From the NCBI GenBank assembly GCA_022559845.1, contig CM040128.1, forward strand, positions 176,444,413 through 176,508,412: a DNA stretch of 64,000 bases, read 5' to 3'. Under the pieces are notes generated by a model. It made no database searches, was not told the origin of the DNA, and saw nothing but the letters and a program-made list of their open reading frames with translations. Origin of the DNA: Amorphophallus konjac (taxonomy: Eukaryota; Streptophyta; Magnoliopsida; Alismatales; Araceae). The translations under genes and the position numbers were made by a program. Shown piece by piece: positions 9,973-21,281 of the stretch (within the stretch, counting starts at the first letter, position 1; each line of letters starts with the position of its first letter).

Positions 9973-12900
9973 TGTTGTGCCCCTGGCTCCAGTGACTTGT
10001 GGTTTTGATGATTGGCTTTAGGGGTTTGTGATGATTGGTCTTATGTGAGTTAATCACTGTGAGTCACCATGGTTTTATTCAGTCATTCTATATTCAGTCA
10101 TTCTTATATTCAGTCTGTCATTCAAATGTTCATTCAGTCTTTCATATGTTCAGTCAGTTTATCTGCTTACACTGTGAGTCATTGCATTTGAAGTTCAGAC
10201 TGTTTATCTGCTGCATACATTTATAGAGTCTGCACATTTGCATCAGGCAGCAAGTGTGTACAACGCCCTGTGTAGGCACGACAAGTCCATACACTGGTTG
10301 CACATTGCACTGCTGCAGGCACTTCTAAGTCTACACATCGTGTAGCTTGCTGGCATAGTCTGTACACTCATCTGTCTGCATGTGTCACCAAGTCCACACA
10401 TTGCATCATGTGTTTGTTCATGAAGTCTATACATTTGCATGCAGCATCTCTTAAAGTATGTACATCCTCTTCAAGCATTTCAAAGTCCATACATCGCTTG
10501 GAGTTCTTTCAAGTCTATACATTGCTGAGCGTCTCACTGACTGTCTCATGCAAGTCTATACATCCTGCACCGTCTCATGCAGCATCTCAAGACAAGTCCA
10601 TACATAGTTTTTCAGCACTTAGAAGTCTGTACATCGGTCCGTCTTGTTCAGCGTCTTAGTGCATTTAAAGTCTGTACAGCGTCCGTCTCAGCCAGCGTCT
10701 CATGCTGCATCTTAGGAAAGTCTATACATCGCCTTCAGACTTTCAAGTCTATACATTCCATGATCTTCCAAGTATGTACATCCACAGTGTGACTTCAAAG
10801 TCTGAACATTGTCTCACTCCGTCAAAGTCCATACATTTGTCTTCTCTTCAAAGTCAGTACATTGGCGTTGGGCATCAAAGTATATACATCGCCTTCTGCA
10901 AGCTTTATTGTAAGTCTGTACATCGTTTTGATATCAACAAGTGTGTACATTGGGTTCAACTCTCCAAGTCTGTACAGCATGCCTTGTTGTTCACACCCTT
11001 TAAAGTCTGTACATCGGCTTCGCATCTGCAAGTCTGTACATTAGTTTGATATCAACAAGTCTGTACATTGGCTTCAACTCTCCAAGTCTGTACAACCACA
11101 CTTAATAGGTAAAGTCTATACATTCTTCAGCTGGAACTATGCAAGTATGTACATCGTTATTTGCCAAAGTTTATACATTGGCATCTGTTCCTACGTTGCA
11201 CTTCCAAGTCTGCACATTGGGTTCTTTACCTACGTTCAGCTTTGAAAGTCTGCACATTGACAGTTTTACCAACGTTACCTTGCCAAAGTCTATACACTCG
11301 CTGTCTTCCATTGCTTCAAGTCTGTACAGCCTTTCCATTGGAAAGTCTATACATTGGTCGCTGAATGATCTTCAAGTCTATACAGACCTTGACTCGTTCT
11401 AGTCTGTACATCGACCAGCTATAATTGGCAAGACTACACATCGTGATTTCATCGCTTCAAGTCTGTACAGTCTCTCCCTCAGCAAGTCTATACACTGGGG
11501 TCGTTCAGCTACAAGGACAGGATGTCTGTACTTTGGGTGCTCATGCATTACTCTCATCGAAGTCTACACATCCGATAGGCTTGTTACAAGTCTGTACACC
11601 GAGGAAGCTTGAAGGTTCTCAAGTGTATACACTCTACACACTTGGTTATCTAATGCACTTAACTGCAAGTCTATACACTATGCTCGCATGAAGATATCCA
11701 AGTCTATACACTCTCTCAGTGTACACACTTACTCACTTGCTGTTCTTCAAAGTATGCACATCGCATAGCTTCACATATTTGAAGTCCATACATTGGAGAG
11801 TTTGTACATTGCATTTACATTCACAAGCCTATACATCATGAAGTCTGCACATTGCTGAATGTTCTTTAAGTCTGAACAGCGGATGTCTTCATATGTCAAG
11901 TCTACACACTGCATGCTCACTCAACTAACTCTATACACTCGTGAGTGTCTCATCAAGTCCATACACTGGCCTTGAGCTGAAGTCTATGGCTGAGCAAGTC
12001 AATACATTGGCTGCTATTTTTTAGAGTCTGTACATCGCAGTGAGTTGTTGGTTGCCTTAGTCTGTACAGCCGTTGGCTTCTTATGTGAAGTCCACACATT
12101 GGAAAAGCTAGTGCTTGCATTGTTCATCACCTGTCTTGTTCACTGCGTTGACGCTGCACGTTGGAAGTGTTGACGCCTTGGGCTGATGTCCAAAGGTGTC
12201 TTGATCAACATCAAGTCTGTACAGCATGAAGTCTGTACATTGGCTTTTGTCTTGAACAGAAGGCCTTAGTCTACACACTCTTCTGTTATGATAATGCACT
12301 CTTCAACAAGTATATACACTGAGCACGCATGAAGACTGCTAAGTCTATACACTCCCTCACTCTGTACACACTTGCTACATTGATTTCTGAAGTCTATACA
12401 ATGCTTTGCATTCACAGAGTCTGTACAGGTTGTTCAGACTTAAACTGATGACTTATCCGATGCTATCTCTGACAGGGATTCCTACCGAGATTGATGACCT
12501 GGCTCGTGAAGCAGATGCTGACACGTGGATGAAGCTGCCTCGGTTCTGGCGAATTCCTTGGGCGGGAAAACGTGGAAGCCACGCGCCCAGGGGCTGCTGC
12601 TGCTGCTGCTATATATATGAGCCTTCTTCCACTAAAGAAGGCAGATCGATCGAAAGAAAAGGAGAAAAGTCTATACATCCAGTCTGAGAGCAGCAGAGTA
12701 TTCTCGATCCAGTGAGTAGAGAAGAAGAAGAAAAAGAAGAGTGGCAGAGTGAGAGAAGTAGCAGAAGTAAAAAGAGAAAGAGAGAGAGCTCGCGAGTGAG
12801 AGAAGGAAGCAGAGAAGAAAAAGGAAGAGAAAGAAGAAGCTTCATCTGAAGACTAGCTCCTACTGGACCGTGGATCAGATCCAGGCCAGTCAGCTCCGTT

Positions 12901-13449
12901 GAGAGCCACATCTGTGTTTTCATCTTTTACAGCCTTCTGATTGTTGTGTTATTTTCGTTTATTGTTTTCCTTTGTTTTCTGATTACCTTTGTACTTCCGA
13001 TCCTCTGGACTGAGGTCGGGTCCCTCCTGGTCTGGAGGAAGAGAGGTCTGCGACCTCTAGTTTCCAAGTGGCTGGGAGTCACTTGGGTGTCCCTCCGGTT
13101 GGGAGGAAGAGGGGAGGCTGTTCCCCTGGTCAAGCTGTGTGGCAGCAACTGTTTGCAGACTGAGTCTGCTTGGTTCTAGCGTTTGCTAGTGAAGCCTCAC
13201 TCCGGTTGGGAGTGAGGGGTGGATGTAGGTCTGGAGGACCGAACCACCTAAAAATCCATTGAGTAGTGGTTTGATTGCTTGAGTTGCTTCCGCTAGATGC
13301 TTGGATAGGCGCGCTCCAAGTGTTTGTATTTGAGTTGAATCGAATTGGTTCTATTCTGTGTCTATCTCTAGCATCCACGTTTTTATTTGGCCATTATATA
13401 TAGAAGGATACATTCACCCCCCTCTGTATCCGGGCCTAGCACCCTAACA
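9973..13449 (+). repeat. 3' LTR of Copia A (3477 bp)
   Basis: Pairs with 1620-5096, same length and ends. The motif array is at about 10227-12680, TATA at 12610-12618 and the end hairpin at 13406-13431. Followed by GGTGA. Differences from the 5' LTR are scattered single bases (about 1.6% by eye), many C/T or G/A, as expected of methylated plant repeats. Confidence 0.97.
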
Positions 13450-13454
13450 GGTGA
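13450..13454. repeat. Target-site duplication of Copia A, right copy
   Basis: GGTGA, identical to 1615-1619. Removing 1620-13454 restores an open gag frame across the site. Confidence 0.95.
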
Positions 13455-15337
13455 TGGTGGTGGAGACTTGGTAACATTAACATGGGGTTTATGTGCATGT
13501 GTAGGCTGACCCCTAACCTGAGACTGAGCTTTAGGATTTTGCTTGGATGTACCAGCTCTACTAGGCTCACTAATCTTTTGTTTACCCTTCTCCTCAGCAC
13601 TGGCTTCTTCAGATTTCCAGTTTTGTTCACAGAAATTTTTGAATTCATGTTAATCAGAGGTCCTTTCTCTTTTTGTGCTACAAATGAAATTGTCTTCATT
13701 CCAAAACTTTTTGTTGCACTAGATTTAAATCCAAGGCCCTCTCTCCTGAAATTTACTTTTGACCCTAACAAAGCATTTAGGTTCTCTGAACCTTGGGTCA
13801 TTTTCTCAATAATTTTCAGCTTGTCCTCATTATCTTTCTGAATATCTTCAATGGATTTCTTCAGTTCGATGTTCACACTTAGGACAACTTCATGTTTTTC
13901 ACTCACAATTTTCATCTCACTCTCATATTTCTGTATTTTCAATTTCCATTCATCAGTTTCTTTTTCTAACCTCTCATTTTCTTCTTTAGAGGCTTTTAAC
14001 TCATACTTGATTTCTTCTATTTCAGAGCATGTGAGTTTCAGCTTATTATTCTCAGATTCAAGGCATGCAATTTTATCAGTTAGAGTTGTGACATTTTGCA
14101 TGGAATTTATTTTTCTTCTTAGATGCTTATTTTCCTTTCTGATATCATCTGCTTTATCAGCTATTTCATGATAGGCATCTACCCAATCAGCAATAGTGAA
14201 ATTATCGAATCGAGAGGATACCTCTTCTGAGTCTTCCTCTCTATCTTCAGAGCTGGTTGCCATGAGGCAAATGGGCTTTTCTGATTCTCCCTCACTGTCC
14301 GAGTTGTTGCTGAAGGAGCCTTCGTCCTCATCACTCTAGGTACTCACCATGGCTTTCCCTTTAGTGTTCTTTCTCTTGGACTTGTCCTTGTGCTTCTGGT
14401 TCTCTGGACAATCAGCTTTCAGATGGCCGGTCTTCCTGCATTGGTAACATGTATTAGTTTCAGTTTTCTTTGCAGGATTATATTTATACCTTGTATCCCG
14501 TCGACCGCCACCATGGTTCCTTCGGCTGAATCGCCTTCCTTCTTTCCTGAGGAACCGCCTGAATTCCCTGGTGATCATTGCCATCTCATTACGTTCTATA
14601 TCTTCTCCAATCAGGCTCTCCTCGGATGATGATCCACTAGAGCTGGATCGGCTGGATTTGCTAGCACCAGCTTTCGGAGCAATTGGTTTCTTCTTCTTCT
14701 CAGCTTCCTCTATCTTTGGCAGATTTATTTCATACGCCATCAGCGAACCAATTAACACATCTGCCCTGGTGTTGTGCAGATCCCTTGACTCTTCCATCAC
14801 AGTAGCTTTGGTGTGCCAAACATGAGTCAGGGAACGTAGAATCTTCCTTACTATATCATATTCTGTCTGTGTCTTCCCACGACCTCTGAGACCGTTAGTA
14901 ATGATTCTCAATCGAGCATACATCTCCTTGATGGTCTCGTTGGGCTTCATCTTGAAGGCTTCATACTTTGACACTAGGAAATTCGCCTTCGTCTCTCTAA
15001 CCTGAGAAGTCCCTTCATGGATATCTTCCAGTGCATCCCACATCTCCTTAGCTGAACTGCAAGCCGATACACGAGAAAATTCTGTGGGGTGTAGAGAGCA
15101 CTGGATAGCATTTATGGCGCTCCAGTTCAGAGTGGACCTTCTGATCTCTTCCTTGGTCCAGACATCCTCGTTAGGGGACAGCTCATAAGGTCCCTTCCTG
15201 ACTACCTTCCAAATCTCGTAGTCTTTCGCCCTCAAGAAGACTTGCATATGGTTCTTCCAGTATGCATAATTCGATCCATCAAAGAAAGGGGGCTTGGTGG
15301 TTGAGTGTCCTTCAGCGATCATTCCTCTAGCATCCAT
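13450..15337 (-). pseudogene. Copia B gag (N-terminal to middle part)
   Basis: Minus strand, ATG at 15337. The N-terminal 210 residues are a copia gag/UBN2-type capsid (FFDGSNYAYWKNHMQ; WKVVRKGPYEL; MWDALEDIHEG). A Ser/Arg-rich stretch and one zinc knuckle, CYQCRKTGHLKADC (about residues 297-310), follow. An in-frame TAG at 14336-14338 stands where relatives have Trp, consistent with a TGG to TAG change. The same frame then runs on through an acidic patch (near 14300) and a long coiled coil (about 14200-13780). A frameshift near 13600 moves the tail to another frame, which joins cleanly with 1619 on the other side of Copia A. Gag assembles the RNA-packaging particle. Confidence 0.88.
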
Positions 15338-15378
15338 CTGTGCCTTTCCTCTTCAGGTGGTAAGTCCCTGTAGAAGAG

Positions 15379-15394
15379 TTGGGCTCTGATACCA
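15379..15394 (-). promoter_or_regulatory. Primer-binding site of Copia B
   Basis: On the minus strand TGGTATCAGAGCCCAA, complementary to plant initiator Met tRNA 3' end by family knowledge. It is two bases from the LTR end at 15397 and fixes element direction. Confidence 0.9.
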
Positions 15395-15436
15395 ACTGTT
15401 ATGTTAGATGGAAGCACTCTATTACCACGGAGAGTG

Positions 15437-15460
15437 GATCTAGAGGGGGGTGAATAGATC
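15437..15460 (-). other. Conserved hairpin near Copia B LTR end
   Basis: On the sense strand GATCTA and TAGATC pair around loop TTCACCCCCCTC, the same 12-nt loop as Copia A (5053-5078) with an unrelated stem. Confidence 0.7.
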
Positions 15461-16211
15461 GATGGCCTAATTAAAAACACAAATGAGCTCTAATGCGGAA
15501 TTAAAATGAGCAGCTGTTGAACAATAGAATGAGCACAATAATATCAGAACAAAATAGATCATAGTGATAGCGGACCTAAGCAATCATCTACAATGATTCG
15601 AATGGTCGAACTGAAATCACAAGGTCCAGAAGACAATCACATAGTAGACAACAAATTTTAAGGTGGTTGATCTCAACCCAGAGATCTACGTCCACCCCAC
15701 ACTCCAACTAGAGTGTGGATTTCGCTGACTCACAGCTTGAACCGTTGGGCAATACAGCTTAGCCTACAACCGCTGAGCTTCACAGCTTACTGTCCGAGAC
15801 CAAGTCTCGCCCGCTGAGGAGTTACAGCTTAACATGTCCAGAGGCTACACCTCTGCAAACCCGTTGAGGAATACAGCTTACCAGTCCAGAGGCTACACCT
15901 TTGCAAACGCTGACTCACAGCTTGAAGACAAGAGTTCGAAGAAAACAAAAACAGAAGCAAACGAAAACAATAAATCCCAACAGGGAATGTAGCTCGCAAT
16001 GAGCAACTCAGCTTTGGTATCTGAACCAAGAGTCTGAGGAACAATCAGAGAAGCTCTCAAAAAAACTCTCTCTCAACTCATCTCTCTCAATCTTCTCTTC
16101 TTTCTCTTTTTCTTCTCTGTGGATCGTGGGTTTTTCTTCTCTGCTGCTTAAAGCTTCTGCTCTCAAGCCTTCACCTCATCGATCAGCCTTCTTCTGAGGA
16201 AGAAGACTTCC

Positions 16212-16218
16212 TTTTATA
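16212..16218 (-). promoter_or_regulatory. TATA box of Copia B LTR
   Basis: Sense strand TATAAAA. As in Copia A, it follows the motif array and precedes a leader of about 800 bp to the LTR end. Confidence 0.6.
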
Positions 16219-16419
16219 GCAGCAACAAGCAAGAGGGCGTGTGGCTTCCACATTTCCCGCCCAGAGCACCTTGATCACATGGCAGCATCCTGGCTCGCTA
16301 CTATACACGTGTCACAATCTGGGCGCCTTATCCATTCTTGGATCACGAGCCAATCATTAATCTTTGCAAAGAGTCCCTGTCAGTCAGTCGAAAGGAATAT
16401 CAGTTTAAGACAGTAAAAC

Positions 16420-17670
16420 TTTGTATAGACTTTGTAGGGTGTAATGCAATGTGTAGACTTTGCAATGTATAGACTTTGCATTGTGTAATGCAAAATGCAT
16501 CAAGTAGACTATGTACATTAGAAACGGATGCATTGACATGCCGTCAATAGATGTGTGGACTTGGTGTACATGCGACAACAGTGTATAGACATTGCAATGC
16601 CTAGTGTTAAAGCGTGAGAGCACAATGCACAAACTAAGTGTGTGCATGTGTGGACTTTGAATGCATGACACTGGGCGATGTACATACTTGCCACTATCGA
16701 ATGTGCAGACTCGATGAGCATGCAGCAGTCAATGTATAGACTTGTAGACTAGCCAGTGTATGGACTTGGTGAGCATGCAGCACACAATGTGCAGACTTCG
16801 TGCAATGCATGAAGAAGCAATGTATAGACTTAGACAGGCTTTAGCTCGTGCAATGCAGTGTACAGACTTTAGAGATAATGCATGAACAAACGATGCGATG
16901 TATAGACTTGAGAAATGATGCATGCACAAGACAAAGATGTATAGACTTAATGTTATGCAGTCAGACAAATGAATGCACAGACAATGTATAGACTTGCTCA
17001 TGGACTATGCACAGCGAATGTATAGACTTGCTGTAAGGAATGTGCAGACTTGGTGCATGAAGCAAGGCAATGAGGAATGTATAGACTTTCACGATGTATG
17101 GACTTGCCAGAGGAGTGATGCATGAGCAGGCAATCAATGTATAGACTTGACGAATGAACATACTTGCATGAGACGCAACATGAGATGCTCAATGTACAGA
17201 CTTTGCATGAGACACTGCATGAGACGCTGAGCTGCCAAGAATGTATAGACTTGCATGAGACACTGCATGAAGATGCTAAGTAAGACGATCCAATGTATAG
17301 ACTTCAAGTCCACTTGAGACGCTGAGTGAGACGGACCTCACAGGCTGTACAGACTTGAAAGTTGCACGATGTATAGACTTAGCGAATGAACATCGGTAAA
17401 GATACCAATGTATAGACTTGCGAGTGCAACGTCGGTAAAAATACCAATGTATAGACTTCCTATGCCTGCGTCCAATGCGATGTACAAACTTGCTATATCT
17501 GCTACATATGCAATGTACAGACTTGCATGAGATGCTAGACGCTGTACAGACTTGGAGTGCATGCCTGCTGCAATGTATAGACTTACGTTCTAAACGATGC
17601 ACAAACACAACAATGCAATGTATAGACTTTGAGTGTGTAGACTTGTGTGTGTGTGCAATGTGTAGACCCT
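16420..17670 (-). repeat. Motif array of Copia B LTR (about 35 copies of the AAGTCTRTACA motif)
   Basis: On the plus strand this appears as repeated AATGTATAGACTT (for example near 16733, 16820, 17019, 17136, 17241, 17408, 17448, 17570), the exact reverse complement of the Copia A array motif. Spacing is looser (about 30-50 bp). Its orientation relative to its own element is the same as in Copia A. Confidence 0.88.
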
Positions 17671-17806
17671 GACTGCATGGAACACATAGAGAATCTGATA
17701 AAGACAGTTTCATCAAAACATAAACAGTTGCCAATCAATCAAAACAAGCTGTTGCCAATGAAGTAAAGCTTATTGTCAACATCATCAACACAGAGGAGTC
17801 ACAACA

Positions 17807-19307
17807 GGAAGGAGTTAATACGGTGCGCCCCTCACCGGCGCACCCCCTTATCCGGCGCCCTCAAATCCGGCGCGCCCAAAAGCATGGAAGATCCCTTATC
17901 CAGCGCGCTATTGCCCACACCGGATTAGGCTTCCCTATATAATGAACACTTGGTTCGACTAAGAAAAATAAGTGAAAAGAGGAAGAGGAAGAGAACGATC
18001 GAGAAGAAAGGGAAGGCATAGAGACTGAGTGCTCTCTGGGGAGAGGGTTTCTTTCTTGGGGAAGAAGGGTTTCCTTCGGAGAGCTTTCTTGCCGCCGCGG
18101 TCTCCCTTTGCTCAGCCTGAAGTCCTTCGGAGCCGGAGAAGAAGAGTGAGGGTCCGATGCTCTGTTCGAGGAACAGGTGGGTCACATGGTTTTCTCCCCG
18201 TCATCTCTCCGACTCCTCCCCTTTGATCTAATGTAAGCGAGAGGGGGGGGTGGCGATGATATGAGCCAATCTCCCCCCCCCCTTCCTCGCCATCTCTTCG
18301 ATTTGTTCTTCCTCTGTAAATCTCTCTGCAGCTAGTGAACGGTGACTGTACGACAACGCCAGCGCTGGATTTGTAATATATGTGTTAGCTCCCCGTTCAC
18401 GGGATGATGGTATACATGTATGTGTTGGTGGATTGAATGCTCGATGCTGTGTCTCCTTCTTCCACTTCTATCTCAGTCGGTGCATCTGTCTGTTTCCCTG
18501 TGCGCGTGGTTTCCAAATCCGATTTCTCCGACTCCGAATATGCCCTGGGACACCATGGGCTACACAGATGACCCCTCCCCGGGTCCTTCACGTCGATGTA
18601 GTGGCCGTTTCTTGCTCGATGGTTCCTGCATACTTTGTGGATAGGGGTGTGCCTTTGCACGTATCTCTTCCCGCTCTGTTTCAAGGTCTGATCTCCACTT
18701 TCTTTTCTCTTTGCATCGTTCTATTGCTCAGAGAAGGTGGGGGTCACCTCCAGAACACCAAGGCCCGTCCTGTGACTGTCACATGCCAGTTACTAGAGCA
18801 TATGTGTATGTAGCCAAATCTTCCTATCTACATGCTAGCTACCCCTCGCTGTAATTGCTAATCACCTCTTCTCCTATGAGTGTTAATTCCTTTAACCCTC
18901 GAACGTCAATGCTCCAACCCATGCTCGGTAATCTATCAACTCACCGGCTGTCGTGTGGTGTTACACATTCCTATTTTAATCCCGCCTGCATTCAGGGTCT
19001 ATGAGCTTGCTCGACAGCACTGCTCCAGTAAATCGGGGAGGGGAAACATTCCTCGATGTCTTATTACAAACACCACTCGGTCGATAGGGTCCCATCTGTA
19101 AGTGATGGATTCCCCACGGACCATAAGGTGAACATCAACGAGGGCTTCAGCCCAACAAATTCAAATCCACAGTCCTTCGGGACCATGTGGTGACTAAGGG
19201 ACGTGTGCCCCTCGTTGGATAGTCCTCGGGGCTTCTCTCCCTAGCAGTCGTCCCTCTCTCTCGGATATAGTGTAGATTACGGGTCGCTCACCCTTCGTAG
19301 GCTAGCC
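17807..19307. other. Unidentified repetitive DNA, left part of solo-LTR host
   Basis: No gene supported. GC-rich GGCGCGCC/CCGGCGC words at 17820-17880 recur near 21740-21880. A TATA-like TATATAA (17936-17942) followed by a purine-rich leader suggests an LTR or similar promoter. C-rich and G-rich runs occur at 18240-18300. A decayed retroelement is likely but family and ends cannot be set. Open frames here (such as 18382-18813) have no domain. Confidence 0.45.
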
Positions 19308-21281
19308 TGATGGGGACATCAGAGCAAGACCACTAAATTTTTATTTTACATTTGAGTCCTTTTATTTGTATTTATATCCTTGGGAAAGTATGTTCATAAT
19401 TGTAAGGCTTTATAAGCCAATGTGCCATTCCCTAGGATTCTTTGGGTTTTTATGCAAAAGTCCAATAGGACGAGAAAGGGGCCCCCATCTCCTTTCCTAT
19501 TGGTCCACCTAAGTCTTAGGGCCCATGTGGGGTCAGTCAAAGGTCCAAGGTGGGCTTCTAGATGGCTTGGCCATTCAAGGGGACAATTGGATTAAAAAGT
19601 CCAATATTCCAACCCTTAAAGTCCAACATGCTTCCCCCTTATAATATAGTTTATTCCATGTTATATTTTTTATTTTTTTTGGTCATTTGACCACATGGGG
19701 AAGAAAATCCCCTCTCTCCCACGAAATTCCCAGCCCCCCACCCCTTGCCATTCTCTATATAAGCCTATGTATAGTGTCATTAGATATTTTAATGAAGAAT
19801 TAAACATTTTTACCAAGAGCAAGTCCAAGGGCACCCCTTGTGTCTCTCCTCCCCTCTTGCAGATGAATTTTTGCCATTCTAGGGTGTGAAGCCCTCCTCT
19901 TGGTGTGACTCCAAGAACTCCACCTCCGCTGGATACGACTTCCGGCCACCGCCTTCCGTTCGTGGCGCCAACGCGCCGCCACCGCCGCTACATCGGAGTT
20001 CTGTCTCCATCAGGATAGAACCCCACCTCCGGATTTTTATCTTTTTGTCTTGTTGTCTGATCGAGCCCTAATTTTGAGAGTTTGTTCTGTCCATCTCCCT
20101 TAACCTCCAGTTCAAATTTCGTGTCATTTGTAGGTCATTAGGTATTTTTCAAATATTTTTGTTAGTCCTCTCAGTAATATGCCGTTTTGCAGATCCATGA
20201 GACAGAGTCACTTTGTCGCATTTTCCCCACCCCCTTACAAATTTTCAGAAAATCCCAAAACATTACTCAGTGTTCCACACATATATCCCCTTCCACCATA
20301 ATTTTTGTGGAGTCTATAAAATTCATTTGACCCTCGGTCAAAGGTCAGTTTCAGGCAGATCCCTTGCTGCCCTATGTGTCTGTCAGTCCGAGTCAGAAAC
20401 AAAAACAGTGTTACAGTCATATTCATTTTCAATCCGTTCAGTGGATGGAGCTGTCAAAATTATATGTTGTAGATCTATGAGTGCTCTTTCCAACGGTACC
20501 AGCCACGCCTCGATCGGCCTCCGGATCTGAGCGTCGTAATTCGTGTCGCCGAGGCCTACAGATCTGTTCCCTGTGCAGGTCCGAAATTACAGTCCAGAAG
20601 ATATTCAGAAATAAATATCAAAAATCAATTTCAGGAGCCGCCACTTCAGGGAGTCGTTCAAGGACGTCCTGCCATCATCCCTGCCAAACGGCGTCTCCAG
20701 AAGATCTTAGGAAGGCGACGTTCCTTTGGAAACCTTTGCTTGCTGTCCAGTGAGTCAGCAACCGAGTTGGCGTAGCACCGAGTTGGAATAGTGCTGAGTC
20801 GGACCAGCAGGCCGAGTTTGTGCCGTACGCACCTCCAGATTACTGCCCGTCAACCCAGGGTCCATCCTCCCGGGCCCCACTTGTAGCCCTTTACCTCCGT
20901 GCGTGGAGTGGGCAATAGATTTCACTGTTGTAATTAACTTTTACCGTTGTTACCGGGAGTTACCGTACTTGGCCGGGAACGTCTTCCCCACGCCCGGAGC
21001 GTGGAGGTACACTCGCTACCCTCCTCGTAGGCATTGCTTTACTCGTATATTTTTGTATATGGCGCTGCATGAGTGATAGATTATCTAGCTTGTTATCATT
21101 TTGTCACCGCTGCGAAGGCGAGAGTGAGTGACCGTCCCGTGACTCGACCCGAGTTAACGCAGAAAGGCCGATACCTGAGACTCACTGCCGGTTTCTCAAC
21201 CGCGCACGGTCCACGTCTTCCCTCGCTAGGGACGCCAGCGAGCTAGAGTCCCAGGTCGCGTGTCCATCCCGCATCATAGCC
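19303..21281. repeat. Target-site duplications of the solo LTR (TAGCC)
   Basis: TAGCC at 19303-19307 and 21277-21281, directly outside the TG and CA ends. Removing the LTR and one copy restores a phrase (cttcgtaggctagccctcgg) that closely matches a neighbouring host repeat at 21347-21366. Confidence 0.75.
19308..21276 (+). mobile_element. Solo LTR, probably of a gypsy chromovirus (1969 bp)
   Basis: Starts TGATGGGGACATCAGAGCAAG and ends CGCATCA. The start resembles the CRM-like LTR at 31914 (TGATGAGGGCATCTCA) and both end in CATCA. It has the expected order: T-rich U3, TATATAA at 19756-19762, a C-rich leader, then GC-rich tail. No primer-binding site follows and no polypurine tract precedes it, so it is a solo LTR left by LTR-LTR recombination. 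Confidence 0.75.

Larger units (their letters stand above)
1620..13449 (+). mobile_element. Copia A: complete non-autonomous gag-only Sirevirus-like element (TR-GAG type)
   Basis: An 11,830-bp element with LTRs 1620-5096 and 9973-13449, both 3477 bp and both starting TGTTGTGCCCC and ending CTAACA. It is flanked by GGTGA. Inside are a PBS at 5098-5112, a broken gag at 5225-7602, 2.3 kb without genes, and a polypurine tract at 9959-9970. There is no protease, integrase, RT or RNase H in any frame, so movement must have used another element's enzymes. Gag-only elements of this sort are known in plants as TR-GAG. By eye the LTRs differ at about 55 of 3477 positions, mostly transitions, with no indels: a fairly recent insertion. 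Confidence 0.92.
1..17806 (-). mobile_element. Sirevirus-like Ty1/copia element (Copia B), left end off window, split by Copia A
   Basis: A minus-strand copia element whose 5' LTR is 15397-17806, PBS 15379-15394, gag 13450-15337, and gag tail plus protease/integrase 1-1619. It is interrupted at 1620-13449 by Copia A. The interruption is proved by a duplicated GGTGA (1615-1619 and 13450-13454) and because gag reading resumes across the join: Ser/Pro codons at 13450-13470 continue into a Lys-rich stretch at 1619 and below. RT, RNase H and the 3' LTR lie left of the window. The Sirevirus-like assignment rests on the long gag with coiled coil, the protease motif and LTR features shared with Copia A. 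It is dead: nonsense codons in gag and pol, and frameshifts near 13600 and 530. Confidence 0.88.
15397..17806 (-). repeat. 5' LTR of Copia B (2410 bp)
   Basis: Plus-strand left end TGTTATG next to the PBS; right end GTCACAACA. On the element's sense strand it starts TGTTGTGACTCC with TTGATGATG soon after, matching the start of Copia A (TGTTGTGCCCC, TTTTGATGATTGG). It contains a TATA box, the motif array and the end hairpin. The second LTR is off window, so the outer boundary is supported by motif similarity only. The next five bases (GGAAG) would be its target duplication. Confidence 0.8.

Noticed and set aside
17276..17734. 152-codon minus frame in Copia B LTR
   Set aside because: Same motif-array artefact (KSIH and SLYI repeats).
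18382..18813. 143-codon plus frame
   Set aside because: No domain, no homologue recognised, overlapped by opposite-strand frames in repeat DNA.
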